From Bacillus mojavensis RO-H-1 = KCTC 3706 (GTDB lineage Bacteria; Bacillota; Bacilli; Bacillales; Bacillaceae): a stretch of 64,000 nt of DNA. This document shows positions 56,577-64,000 of the stretch, in pieces; the stretch's first letter is position 1; each line of letters begins with the position of its first letter. The DNA lies in contig NZ_JH600279.1 in assembly GCF_000245335.1 (NCBI RefSeq), forward strand, positions 682,001 to 746,000. The letters run 5' to 3'. Both the position numbers and the translations under genes were made by a program. The notes beneath the pieces were generated by a model. That model made no database searches, was not told the origin of the DNA, and saw nothing but the letters and a program-made list of their open reading frames with translations.

Positions 56577-57851
56577 CTAAACCCACCCGCGGAATTGAGA
56601 CGCCTCTGCAGACTTTCTGATGCCCGTCATGTAAGCCGCCAAGCGCATATCGACTTTGTGTGTGGCCGCAGTCTGATAAATCGTTTCAAATGAATTGACC
56701 ATCACGTTTCTCAGCTTTTCCGCAACCTCTTCTTCTGCCCAATAATACCCTTGGTTGTTTTGAACCCATTCAAAATAAGAAACCGTTACACCGCCTGCAC
56801 TCGCCAGTATATCGGGCACAAGGAGTACCCCTTTTTCATTCAAAATCTTTGTCGCGTCGATTGTCGTCGGCCCGTTAGCCGCTTCGACCACAATTGAGGC
56901 CTTAATGTTATGGGCATTTTTGGCTGTGATTTGATTTGAGATAGCCGCAGGCACTAAAATATCGCATTCTTGTTCGAGCAGCTCTTCATTTGTAATGACA
57001 TCTGTAAATAAATTGGTGACCATTCCGAAACTGTCCCGCTTATCGAGCAAATAAGGAATATCGAGGCCATCCGGGTTGTACAGACCGCCGTGGGCATCCG
57101 AAATACCGATAACCTTGGCGCCGGCATCATGCATAAATTTAGCCAGAAAACTGCCGGCGTTCCCAAAGCCCTGTATGACGATGCGCGCGTTTTGCAGCTT
57201 GATTCCTTTTTTCTTAACGGCTTCTTCTATACAAATGGTTACGCCTTGTGCTGTTGCTGTTTCCCGGCCCTGTGATCCGCCTAAAACGAGCGGTTTTCCT
57301 GTGATAAAACCCGGAGAATCGAATTCCCGTAGCCGGCTGTATTCATCCATCATCCACGCCATAATTTGCGAATTGGTGTACACATCGGGAGCGGGAATAT
57401 CCTTTGTGGGGCCGACTAACTGGCTGATGGCGCGGACATACCCCCGGCTCAGCCGTTCCAATTCTCCAAATGACATCGTCCGCGGATCACAAATAATGCC
57501 GCCCTTTCCGCCGCCGTATGGCAAATTCGTGATGCCGCATTTGAGCGTCATCCAAATCGATAATGCCTTTACTTCCTCTTCATTCACTTCGGGATGAAAA
57601 CGCACGCCCCCTTTTGTCGGGCCGACCGCGTCATTGTGCTGTGAACGATAGCCTGTAAACACTTTCACGCTGCCGTTATCCATTTTCACCGGAATTCGTA
57701 CAGTGAGCATTCTCATTGGCTCTTTCATTAACTCATACATTCCGCTCGGATAGCCCAGTTTCCGCAGGGCTTCCTTTATGATCGCTTGCGTAGACAGAAA
57801 TAAATTGAGAGCTTCTTTTTCTTCATCCTTTGTGATTTGTTTTTCTGACAT
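56577..57851 (-). CDS. rocG: RocG, catabolic NAD-dependent glutamate dehydrogenase
   Basis: A 424-residue glutamate dehydrogenase that deaminates glutamate to 2-oxoglutarate in the final step of arginine use; it also binds GltC in B. subtilis. GGGKGGIICDP near residue 110 carries the catalytic Lys, TKDIPAPDVYT follows near 150, and VIQGFGNAGSFLA is the NAD-binding loop near 225. The start is the ATG after GATGAGGTGAAAAAC; a start three codons earlier is in frame but badly spaced. Confidence 0.96.
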   Translation of the reverse strand: MSEKQITKDEEKEALNLFLSTQAIIKEALRKLGYPSGMYELMKEPMRMLTVRIPVKMDNGSVKVFTGYRSQHNDAVGPTKGGVRFHPEVNEEEVKALSIWMTLKCGITNLPYGGGKGGIICDPRTMSFGELERLSRGYVRAISQLVGPTKDIPAPDVYTNSQIMAWMMDEYSRLREFDSPGFITGKPLVLGGSQGRETATAQGVTICIEEAVKKKGIKLQNARIVIQGFGNAGSFLAKFMHDAGAKVIGISDAHGGLYNPDGLDIPYLLDKRDSFGMVTNLFTDVITNEELLEQECDILVPAAISNQITAKNAHNIKASIVVEAANGPTTIDATKILNEKGVLLVPDILASAGGVTVSYFEWVQNNQGYYWAEEEVAEKLRNVMVNSFETIYQTAATHKVDMRLAAYMTGIRKSAEASQFRGWV

Positions 57852-57887
57852 GTTTTTCACCTCATCATTATTTTATCTTCAGGAAAA

Positions 57888-57901
57888 TGTAAGCGCTTTT
57901 A
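57888..57901. promoter_or_regulatory. CcpA cre site in the rocG leader
   Basis: TGTAAGCGCTTTTA matches the cre consensus TGWAANCGNTNWCA except at the last positions. It lies between the rocG promoter and start codon (about +40 to +54), as expected for CcpA roadblock-type repression of rocG. Confidence 0.75.
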
Positions 57902-57953
57902 AAAAACTGAAATAGATCAATTCCTTTCTTCACTGGGTTCACCCTTATCTACA

Positions 57954-57969
57954 TGCAAGATTCGTACCA
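57954..57969 (-). promoter_or_regulatory. Sigma-L promoter of rocG
   Basis: TGGTAC-GAATC-TTGCA on the minus strand, about 105 bases upstream of rocG. It is identical over the first 15 bases to the rocABC promoter. Activated by RocR from the site downstream of rocG in B. subtilis. Confidence 0.82.
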
Positions 57970-57984
57970 GTTTTTAAAACATAC

Positions 57985-58012
57985 AAAAAAGAGGCTGATA
58001 CCACATCAGCCC
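57985..58012 (-). terminator. Terminator of yweA
   Basis: Stem GGGCTGAT / ATCAGCCT-type with a short loop and T-run on the minus strand, about 20 bases beyond the yweA stop. Confidence 0.75.
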
Positions 58013-58031
58013 CTGATCATTTCTATTCCTA

Positions 58032-58496
58032 TTAACGAGGGTCAATCACCAGCTGCGTTTCAGCATTTAAACTGCCGATTCCCAAACCGTTTACTACATC
58101 GCCTTTAATCGTGTAAGTGCCTGCGCGCGGAAGCGTTTTGCGCACCATCACGAGGTCAAATTCGGTTGCGCCTAACAAATCAAGCGTAAGCGGGAGTCTG
58201 ACCGTTTTTCCATCGTTTAAAATCTGTGTTTCTTTCAGTGTTCTTCCATTTACAGAATCTCTTGTTGTCGCGTGGAATCCGTCAGGAAATTGAAACTCAA
58301 CTGCTCCCAGAGAAAGCACTGCGTTTGGTTTATAAGTCACTTCAATATCTGAAGTTGTCCATTCTTTTGTACTGTTTATCGTTTTTGCCTCAATTGTTGC
58401 AGACTGCGCATGAGCTTGGCCTGAAGGAAGCAAGATTGATAGCAAGACAGCTGAACTGATGAAAAATGAAGATACGAATGAAGTTCTTTTTAACAT
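58032..58496 (-). CDS. yweA: YweA, secreted BslA-like protein
   Basis: A 154-residue secreted paralogue of the biofilm hydrophobin BslA (YuaB). A classical signal peptide (about 1-30, cleavage near GQAHA-QS) leads into an Ig-like domain with conserved AVLSLGAVEFQFPDGFHATTRDSVNGR. It lacks the C-terminal CxC motif that follows the Ig domain in BslA, ending at LVIDPR. Probably a minor surface-layer component. Its upstream region holds a palindrome within the promoter spacer. Confidence 0.9.
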   Translation of the reverse strand: MLKRTSFVSSFFISSAVLLSILLPSGQAHAQSATIEAKTINSTKEWTTSDIEVTYKPNAVLSLGAVEFQFPDGFHATTRDSVNGRTLKETQILNDGKTVRLPLTLDLLGATEFDLVMVRKTLPRAGTYTIKGDVVNGLGIGSLNAETQLVIDPR

Positions 58497-58557
58497 GACA
58501 ATTTCCCCCTCAAATCACTGTTGAATTGGCCAGAGCGTCCTCTGCAGAAAAAGCATT

Positions 58558-58586
58558 TAACCCGTAATTCGCGAATTACCAATTCT
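58558..58586 (-). promoter_or_regulatory. yweA promoter with palindromic operator candidate
   Basis: The minus strand has TTGGTA, about 16-17 bases and TTAAAT/TAAATG. The perfect 16-base palindrome GTAATTCGCGAATTAC (58564-58579) occupies the end of the -35 and the spacer, an ideal repressor position. The interval 58497-58772 otherwise shows no gene. Confidence 0.55.
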
Positions 58587-58772
58587 TTTTCTTAAAAATT
58601 AATCTATCACCAATTTCCATGGAAGTAAATGCTTTTTTAGTAATATTAACACTTAAATGTAAATAATAAATTCATCCCATTTTCACAAGATTCTAATAGA
58701 CTGTTTTCGACCTGTATCTAGTAAAATATACGCCTATTTTTTCTATCTTTTGTCCCGATAACAAAACAGGAC

Positions 58773-58804
58773 AAAAAAAGTCGAAGATGCCTGATGATCT
58801 TCGA
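58773..58804 (-). terminator. Terminator of the sps operon
   Basis: Perfect stem TCGAAGAT / ATCTTCGA with loop of 8 and T7 on the minus strand, about 20 bases beyond the spsL stop. Confidence 0.85.
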
Positions 58805-58823
58805 TGGATAGCTGCTCTATGAT

Positions 58824-59279
58824 CTATTTAAATTCGGTATTCCAGTTAAAACCGATTGTCTCATCATTCCATGGGATTCTTTTTTCATCGGGCTGATCAG
58901 GGTTATACGAGGTTGTTGTAAAATAAATAATTGTTAGCGGCGTTTCGCCCAGCACTCTGTATCCGTGAGCGACGCCTTTTGGAATCAACAACAGCATCGG
59001 GTTGTCTTCTCCCATATAATAGACATCGGTTTCTCCTTTTGTTTCTGAATCCTCCCGCAGGTCGTAAAGGACAACCTGAGCGTGGCCGGTCGGGAAGAAC
59101 CAGAGATCGTCCTGCTTCTCGTGATAATGAAACGCTTTAATCACACCCGGATAGCTTTTGGACCAAGACGCCTGCCCAAAATGCTCAAGGAGGTTCTCAT
59201 CATCGCGAACCAGTTCAGCAAAAAAACCTCTGTCATCACAATGCTTTGTCAGTTTCTTCACCTTGACTCCTTCAATCAC
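58824..59279 (-). CDS. spsL: SpsL, dTDP-4-dehydrorhamnose 3,5-epimerase-like protein
   Basis: A 151-residue cupin-fold sugar epimerase (RfbC-like) of the spore coat polysaccharide dTDP-rhamnose pathway. ASWSKSYPGVIKAFHYHEKQ contains the catalytic-region His, and IPKGVAHGYRVL is conserved. The start is the GTG 8 bases after AAAGGAG; the longer frame to 59354 overlaps spsK and has no ribosome site. Last gene of the operon; overlaps the spsK end by 8 bases. Confidence 0.9.
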   Translation of the reverse strand: MIEGVKVKKLTKHCDDRGFFAELVRDDENLLEHFGQASWSKSYPGVIKAFHYHEKQDDLWFFPTGHAQVVLYDLREDSETKGETDVYYMGEDNPMLLLIPKGVAHGYRVLGETPLTIIYFTTTSYNPDQPDEKRIPWNDETIGFNWNTEFK

Positions 59280-60123
59280 AAGCACTGCTCCTTTCCTGCA
59301 AATATTCCCGTAAAGCATCCCGCCAATGACGCGGCCGTATGCCGGCTTCTTCAATAGCCCTGTGGCTCAGCACAGAGTAAGCCGGCCGGGGTGTCGAATT
59401 CCCATATTCTTCTGTCGTTACAGGTGTAATCGTTGTGTTCAGCCCGCTTTCTTCCATAATAGCCTTTGCAAACTCATACCAGCTGCATATGCCTGAATTG
59501 CTGACATGGTAGATGCCCGGCGGATGGCTGAACAGCTTGATGACCGCTTCCGCCAAATCCTTCGTATAGGTCGGCGAGCCGATTTGATCGTTCACAACCC
59601 GCAGCTCTTGTTTTGTTTCAGCGAGCTTCAGCATCGTATGAACAAAATTGCTGCCGCTTTGTCCGTACACCCACGATGTTCTGATGATCGTGCTGTCTGT
59701 TCTTGCTAACTGGATCAGCTCTTCTCCGAGTTTTTTACTTTTGCCGTAGATGGTGTTCGGGTCGAGGTGGTCGTCTTCCCTGTATGGCTGGGTCCCCTTC
59801 CCGTCAAACACATAATCCGTGCTGATATGAACATATTGCGCTCCGATGCGGGATGACTCCAGCGCTGTGTAGTAAGCGCCAATACCATTGATCAAGTATG
59901 CTTTATCCAGCTCCGTCTCGCATTTGTCAACGGACGTAAACGCGGCGGTATTGACCACGATATCCGGCTGATAATGCCCGAACGAATGCCGTACAGAACG
60001 CTGATCGGCGATGTTCATCATCTGCTTTGTTAACGCAATGACCTCATATCCGGCTTGCTTCAGCCGCCGGCACAGCTCCAAGCCAAGCTGTCCGCTCGCA
60101 CCGGTCACCAATACCTTTGTCAA
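59272..60123 (-). CDS. spsK: SpsK, dTDP-4-dehydrorhamnose reductase
   Basis: A 283-residue RmlD-type reductase producing dTDP-L-rhamnose. VTGASGQLGLELCRRL is the nucleotide loop and the catalytic YxxxK is in TIYGKSKKLGEELI near residue 130. The start is TTG after AGAAGGTGATCCGA; a longer frame from 60219 would overlap spsJ heavily. Follows spsJ by 13 bases. Confidence 0.92.
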   Translation of the reverse strand: MTKVLVTGASGQLGLELCRRLKQAGYEVIALTKQMMNIADQRSVRHSFGHYQPDIVVNTAAFTSVDKCETELDKAYLINGIGAYYTALESSRIGAQYVHISTDYVFDGKGTQPYREDDHLDPNTIYGKSKKLGEELIQLARTDSTIIRTSWVYGQSGSNFVHTMLKLAETKQELRVVNDQIGSPTYTKDLAEAVIKLFSHPPGIYHVSNSGICSWYEFAKAIMEESGLNTTITPVTTEEYGNSTPRPAYSVLSHRAIEEAGIRPRHWRDALREYLQERSSACD

Positions 60124-60136
60124 TCGGATCACCTTC

Positions 60137-61084
60137 TCATCGGTCATTGTCTGTATACCAGCGAATCGTGCGCGCAATACCTTCTTCAAACGGCACTTCC
60201 TGCCGCCAGCCAAGCTCATTTTTCAGCTTTGACGCATTGATCGCGTAGCGCCGGTCATGCCCTTTTCGGTCTTCGACGTGAGCAAACAATTCCTCACAGC
60301 CCAAATGTTTCATGATGATACTCGCCAGCTCTTTATTCGTGCGTTCATTTCCGCCGCCGATATTATACACCTCACCGTCGGTTCCTTTTTCTAAAATCAG
60401 CTTGATGGCGCGGCAATGGTCCTCTGCAAAAAGCCAGTCTCTGATCTGAAGCCCGTCACCGTAGAGCGGAACCGGCAAGCCTTGTTTTGCATGGCGGATA
60501 ATCGTTGGGATCATTTTTTCACTATGCTGATATGGGCCGTAATTGTTGCTGCAGCGTGTAATAATAGCCGGCAGCTTGTGTGTTTTCACATACGATAGCA
60601 CAAGTAGGTCAGAGCTCGCTTTGCTCGCGGAATAAGGGTTGTTAGGAGAAAGCGGCGTTGTTTCCGTAAATGCGGGATCATTCGCTTCTAAATCCCCGTA
60701 CACCTCGTCTGTTGAAATATGAATCAGCTTTTTGGCTTTCCCTTGTAAGACTGCCTCCGCCAGACGGTATGTGCCCATGACATTCGTTGTGATAAACGGC
60801 TCCGCTTGGGAGATGCTTCTGTCTACATGCGATTCCGCGGCGAAATGAATCACGGCGTCATAGGTCTCGTCAAACGCCCGGTCAATATCCTCCTGAATGC
60901 TGATATCCCCTTTTACAAACCGAAACCGGCTGTTTCCCTTTAGTTTTTCGATTTCCTGCGGGTGGCTGGCATACGTTAATTTATCTAAAACGGTAATGCG
61001 CGCATCCGTTTCCTTCAGCATGAGCTTTGTAAACGTGAGCCCTATGAATCCGGCCCCGCCTGTAATGAAATATGATTTTGCCAT
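60137..61084 (-). CDS. spsJ: SpsJ, dTDP-glucose 4,6-dehydratase
   Basis: A 315-residue RmlB-type SDR dehydratase that forms dTDP-4-keto-6-deoxyglucose. [13 protein letters not shown] at the N-terminus is the NAD loop, and [10 protein letters not shown] plus [11 protein letters not shown] (YxxxK near residue 147) are catalytic motifs. The start is the ATG at 61084, two bases from the spsI stop; a longer frame beginning at 61171 lies inside spsI and is rejected. Confidence 0.94.
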   Translation of the reverse strand: MAKSYFITGGAGFIGLTFTKLMLKETDARITVLDKLTYASHPQEIEKLKGNSRFRFVKGDISIQEDIDRAFDETYDAVIHFAAESHVDRSISQAEPFITTNVMGTYRLAEAVLQGKAKKLIHISTDEVYGDLEANDPAFTETTPLSPNNPYSASKASSDLLVLSYVKTHKLPAIITRCSNNYGPYQHSEKMIPTIIRHAKQGLPVPLYGDGLQIRDWLFAEDHCRAIKLILEKGTDGEVYNIGGGNERTNKELASIIMKHLGCEELFAHVEDRKGHDRRYAINASKLKNELGWRQEVPFEEGIARTIRWYTDNDR

Positions 61085-61086
61085 AG

Positions 61087-61824
61087 CTATTCGTCCTGTC
61101 CTTTCTGTAAAGCCTGATGTACCAGCCGGGAGGCGAGATAAAGCGATTCGTGTGTTCCTGCATCGACCCACCAGCCCGATAACACATCATACGTCAGCTT
61201 GCTGTTTTCAATGTATAAATTATTTACATCAGTGATTTCCAGCTCGCCGCGCTTTGATGGTGATATTTGTTCAATATACGAAAACACTTCTGCATCATAC
61301 ATGTAAATGCCGGTTACACAAAGGTTGGTCGGCGGATTTGCAGGCTTTTCAATAATGGATCGAATTTGTTTGTTTTTTTCATCAATTTCAGCAATTCCAA
61401 AACGTTCTGGATCATCCACTTCTTTCAGAAGCACCTTCGCCCCTTTTCCCTGCTGTTGAAATCGCTCCGTATAAGGCTTTAATGAATCTTCAAAAATATT
61501 ATCACCTAATAATAAAATGAAAGGCTTCTTTCCGGTAAAGCGTTTTGCATACGATAACCCATCTGAAATTCCAGATGCGGCGGGCTGCACTTGATAAGTG
61601 ACGGAGACGCCCAGCTCCTCCCCGCTTCCAAGCAGCTTATAAAACTGAGGCATGTGCTCTTTTTGGCTGATAAGTAAAATCTCTTTAATTCCGGCTTCCT
61701 CAAGCTTCATTATCGACCAGTAAATCATCGGATAAGGGCCTACAGGAAGCAAATGCTTGTTGACGGCTTTGGTTAAGGGCATAAGGCGTGAGCCGTTTCC
61801 TCCGGCTAAAATGACACCTTTCAC
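61087..61824 (-). CDS. spsI: SpsI, glucose-1-phosphate thymidylyltransferase
   Basis: A 245-residue RmlA-type nucleotidyltransferase making dTDP-glucose, the first step of rhamnose supply for the spore polysaccharide. The N-terminal signature [27 protein letters not shown] and the LLGDNIFED metal site are intact. The start is GTG after AAGGAAGTGTTAAT. Directly upstream is a 370-base region of decayed spsE, so expression of spsIJKL may now depend on read-through or a local promoter. Confidence 0.95.
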   Translation of the reverse strand: MKGVILAGGNGSRLMPLTKAVNKHLLPVGPYPMIYWSIMKLEEAGIKEILLISQKEHMPQFYKLLGSGEELGVSVTYQVQPAASGISDGLSYAKRFTGKKPFILLLGDNIFEDSLKPYTERFQQQGKGAKVLLKEVDDPERFGIAEIDEKNKQIRSIIEKPANPPTNLCVTGIYMYDAEVFSYIEQISPSKRGELEITDVNNLYIENSKLTYDVLSGWWVDAGTHESLYLASRLVHQALQKGQDE

Positions 61825-61984
61825 ATTAACACTTCCTTACATGCATTTTTATATCTTATCATCAAGCAAATCATAATAGATGGGTGATACCCGGTTCATT
61901 CCTTTTCCATTTACGAGCGGCAGGCCGATTCACTCTGCAGCTGAGACATCAGGGCGCTCGCCTGCTTTTTGATAGAGGACTGAG

Positions 61985-62197
61985 ACCAAGTGATAGTCTT
62001 CCGGCCGCCGTTTTGTCGGCTTGAAACATTTGAAATTTAACGAATTTAATGATATTGCACCCGCTTCCGACGCGGCATCAATCCCGTGCAAAGGCCTAAT
62101 CCCTTTTACCGTCATGATTAATACCTGTCGTCTCGAAACTATTAAAAACGGGAGCGTGCTTGCCGACAGTTTTGTTCGTGATCTGAAAACCCGCCAT
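61985..62197 (-). pseudogene. spsE: Remnant of spsE (sialic-acid-synthase-like spore polysaccharide gene)
   Basis: Starting at an ATG that overlaps the spsD stop (TAATG), the minus strand reads MAGFQITNKTVGKHAPVF, then GINHDGK, interrupted by TAG and TGA stops. Shifted frames then give VKFQMFQAD and KTAAG. These blocks follow in order the N-terminus of SpsE (about residues 1-70 of some 370). Several frame changes and stops show that it is dead. Everything downstream, including spsF and spsG, is missing: only about 160 bases (61825-61985) remain before spsI, with a short hydrophilic reading frame (KKQASALMSQLQSES) that might be the tail of the last deleted gene. Confidence 0.8.
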
Positions 62198-63066
62198 TAT
62201 TTCGCCTTCTTGCCCGGCCAAATGTGGTAATTATAATACGATTGAACAGCGGTAAATCCCATTCTTTCATATAGGCGGATCGCTCTTACATTATGAAGCT
62301 GCGTCCCCGCTGTTACCGTTTTATGCTTCAATGTCTCCGGTTGTTCTATGAGATGCGCCAATAAATTAAACGCGACACGCTTGCCTTCATACCCCGGCTT
62401 CACAGCCATCAAATCAAGCACATACTCATCACCTTTTGATAAACCTTGCAGGTAGCCGATCATCTCTCCATTATATTTAGCAGCAATATTGATATCTGCT
62501 CTCCCCGACAGATTGTTTCGTGTCCACTCTTGAAAGATTTTGTTCGCCGCCTCACGGCTAAGAAAAGGATCGTGAAAATATCTGCTTTTCGCAAATGCGT
62601 CGCTGGCTAACTGGCAAATCTCTTCGGTGTCTCCAGGTTCAGGCTGAACCAGTTCAAAAAATGGCGGCGTTTTTTCATATGGAGACGGAGTGTTCACCAG
62701 TTTAAGCAAACTGCCGACAAAATAAGAGGACGGCTGCTGCTGAATGACATGTACTGCTCCAATATCCTCTGCCGGTACACGCACAAACACAAAATCTGTT
62801 TCATCCATTTGCCGAACAGAATACAGGGCCTGAAACAGCTGTTTTAGCTGCCCTGTGCTGTTGGCCACGAGAAGCTTTACGTTCATGACTTTTTTCTGAA
62901 GCATTTTGCTTTCCCAAAGGGCGTCTTCATACAGCATCACGCCTTGAAGCTGACTGTTTTCAAACAGGCCGAGCGAAAATTGATACGATCCGTCAAGCGT
63001 CATCTGTTTGCTTTGGAGAAATTCCATGATCGCCTCTTGGGAAACATTCTCTTTTATCGTATACAC
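62197..63066 (-). CDS. spsD: SpsD, GNAT-type acetyltransferase of spore polysaccharide synthesis
   Basis: A 289-residue protein with a C-terminal GNAT domain (about 150-285: VLDLMAVKPGYEGKRVAFNLL is the acetyl-CoA-binding region; VRAIRLYERMGF follows). It probably N-acylates an amino sugar made by SpsC. The start is GTG, immediately after the remnant spsC stop (TAG-GTG). The frame is intact although its neighbours on both sides are broken, so it may be a recently orphaned gene. Confidence 0.9.
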   Translation of the reverse strand: MYTIKENVSQEAIMEFLQSKQMTLDGSYQFSLGLFENSQLQGVMLYEDALWESKMLQKKVMNVKLLVANSTGQLKQLFQALYSVRQMDETDFVFVRVPAEDIGAVHVIQQQPSSYFVGSLLKLVNTPSPYEKTPPFFELVQPEPGDTEEICQLASDAFAKSRYFHDPFLSREAANKIFQEWTRNNLSGRADINIAAKYNGEMIGYLQGLSKGDEYVLDLMAVKPGYEGKRVAFNLLAHLIEQPETLKHKTVTAGTQLHNVRAIRLYERMGFTAVQSYYNYHIWPGKKAK

Positions 63067-63412
63067 CTAACCAGCCCCTTTTGCGGTGTCCCGCACGGCC
63101 TCAATCACGCCGTTGACATCTTCGTCAGACATTGATGGATACAGCGGGAGTGACAGGGTGCGTTTGTAATTATTCATGGCGCGCGGGTAGTCTGTTTCCT
63201 TAAACCCAAATTGCTTTTGATCATACGGATGAATATGCACTGGGATAACATGAACACTGTGTGCCGATATTGTATTCATCCTTTAAAGCCGTAAACATCT
63301 CATTCCGAGTGACACCGGCCTGCTTTCCATTGGCTTGCAGGACATATACATGCCAGGCATGCCGGCCTTCATTGTGAACAAACGGCGTGATCAGCTCTGA
63401 CAAACGCGGCAA
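63067..63412 (-). pseudogene. spsC: C-terminal remnant of spsC (aminotransferase), frameshifted
   Basis: Only about the last 110 residues of the 389-residue DegT/DnrJ/EryC1-type aminotransferase remain. ELITPFVHNEGRHAWHVYVLQ to KDEYNIGT lie in one frame; SVHVIPVHIHPYDQKQF to the C-terminus lie in another. Removing one base within 63258-63264 joins them as NIGTSVHVIPVHIHP. The PLP-binding and catalytic N-terminal part is absent, deleted up to the end of spsB. The protein cannot be functional. Confidence 0.85.
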
Positions 63413-63414
63413 TG

Positions 63415-63999
63415 TTATTCAGAATGATTCCGCCTGTAATCAACCCCTGTTTTCGCTTCCAGTGCCGAAAACAAGGCGAGTGTCGACTCAGTAACCGGGT
63501 AATTGGAAGCCGTAAATGACTGACGCGCCGCTTCTGCCCTCTGATACATGGCGGGATTTCGAAGAACCTCAATCAGGGTATGCGCTAATTCCTCCGGCTT
63601 TTCAAATATAAAATCGCCAAGAGACTCGTAATACGGGTACGTGCGGTTTCCGGTCGATTTTCCGATTAGTGCGGGTTTTTGAAACAGCATGGCCTCAAGA
63701 CCCACCGTTGAGGTTTGCGTTACAGCGGCGTCTGCATACGCCAGGATATCGTACAGATCCATCTCTTTTTTGATGATTCTGCATGCTTTATGTTTTTTTG
63801 CCGCCGCATGATATATATCCAGCTTGTTTTTTCCGATTTCCCACGGGTGAGGTTTAATGATGATTTGCAGCTGTTTTTGCGTGGAAAGCTCATCTAACAC
63901 ACTTGAATAAAATTCTTCCGAGAAGGGCTGTGTGGCGATCAAAACGATTTTTTTAGACGGGTGAAAGGCCAGCTTTCGATAAAATACTGACATGTCCAT
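63415..63999 (-). CDS. spsB: SpsB, C-terminal part (runs off window)
   Basis: At least 194 residues of the C-terminus of SpsB, a protein of spore coat polysaccharide synthesis resembling capsule polysaccharide / CDP-glycerol glycerophosphotransferase-type enzymes. [41 protein letters not shown] and [16 protein letters not shown] are typical of that family's nucleotide-binding half. The last residues (RRNHSE) may come from the start of spsC after the deletion. The 5' part lies beyond the right edge, so its integrity is unknown. Confidence 0.8.
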   Translation of the reverse strand: MDMSVFYRKLAFHPSKKIVLIATQPFSEEFYSSVLDELSTQKQLQIIIKPHPWEIGKNKLDIYHAAAKKHKACRIIKKEMDLYDILAYADAAVTQTSTVGLEAMLFQKPALIGKSTGNRTYPYYESLGDFIFEKPEELAHTLIEVLRNPAMYQRAEAARQSFTASNYPVTESTLALFSALEAKTGVDYRRNHSE

Positions 64000-64000
64000 A

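Noticed and set aside
61930-62115. 61-residue ORF upstream of spsI
   Set aside because: It is one frame of the decayed spsE; better family matches lie in other frames of the same bases.
62021-62230. 69-residue plus-strand ORF opposite the spsD end
   Set aside because: No ribosome site or homology; shadow of the spsE remnant and spsD.

Overview
The window is a contiguous chromosomal segment of a member of the Bacillus subtilis species complex. Gene order from narH to the sps locus follows the B. subtilis 168 narGHJI - fnr - narK - argS - sbo/alb - rapF - speBE - pbpG - thrZ - pta - bac - roc - sps region. Encoded proteins look close to, but often not identical with, the 168 proteins as I remember them, so this is more likely a divergent strain or sister species than 168 itself. 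The exact species cannot be read from this window. I see no rRNA, tRNA, CRISPR array, prophage or insertion sequence.

Left part (1-10.5 kb): the anaerobic nitrate respiration block (narH partial, narG, arfM, ywiC, fnr, narK). Three well-formed Fnr boxes sit near -41 of arfM, narG and narK. argS and ywiB follow. Next (10.8-17.8 kb) is the complete subtilosin A cluster sboA-albABCDEFG with an intact precursor and an intercistronic hairpin after sboA. It is followed convergently by two large paralogous beta-propeller genes (ywhL, ywhK), then the quorum-sensing pair rapF-phrF.

Middle (22-42 kb): polyamine genes speE-speB, sporulation penicillin-binding protein pbpG, a small Cys-containing gene that I do not recall at this place in 168, ywhD, ywhC, ywhB and ywhA. 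The inducible threonyl-tRNA synthetase thrZ follows, with three tandem T-box leaders. Then come the efflux gene mmr and its frameshifted Rrf2 regulator ywgB, ywgA-ywfO, ywzC, rsfA, ywfM, lipL, cysL, pta (with a cre) and hemQ.

Right part (42-64 kb): the bacilysin locus (bacG, and bacABCDEF on the opposite strand) and the MFS gene ywfA. A Bcr/CflA-type transporter, apparently extra relative to 168, has its own promoter-embedded inverted repeat. The arginine/ornithine catabolic genes rocABC and rocG have near-identical sigma-L (-24/-12) promoters and a cre in the rocG leader. yweA (BslA paralogue) is next, then the spore polysaccharide locus sps. This locus is decaying: spsIJKL (dTDP-rhamnose synthesis) and spsD are open, spsE is a short remnant full of stops, spsF and spsG are absent, and spsC keeps only a frameshifted C-terminal piece behind a truncated-by-window spsB.

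The most informative departures from the textbook locus are the sps decay, the ywgB frameshift with an intact operator, the extra transporter, the 140-residue extra gene, and the twin YVTN propeller proteins. I did not find convincing evidence of a wholly new multi-gene system.
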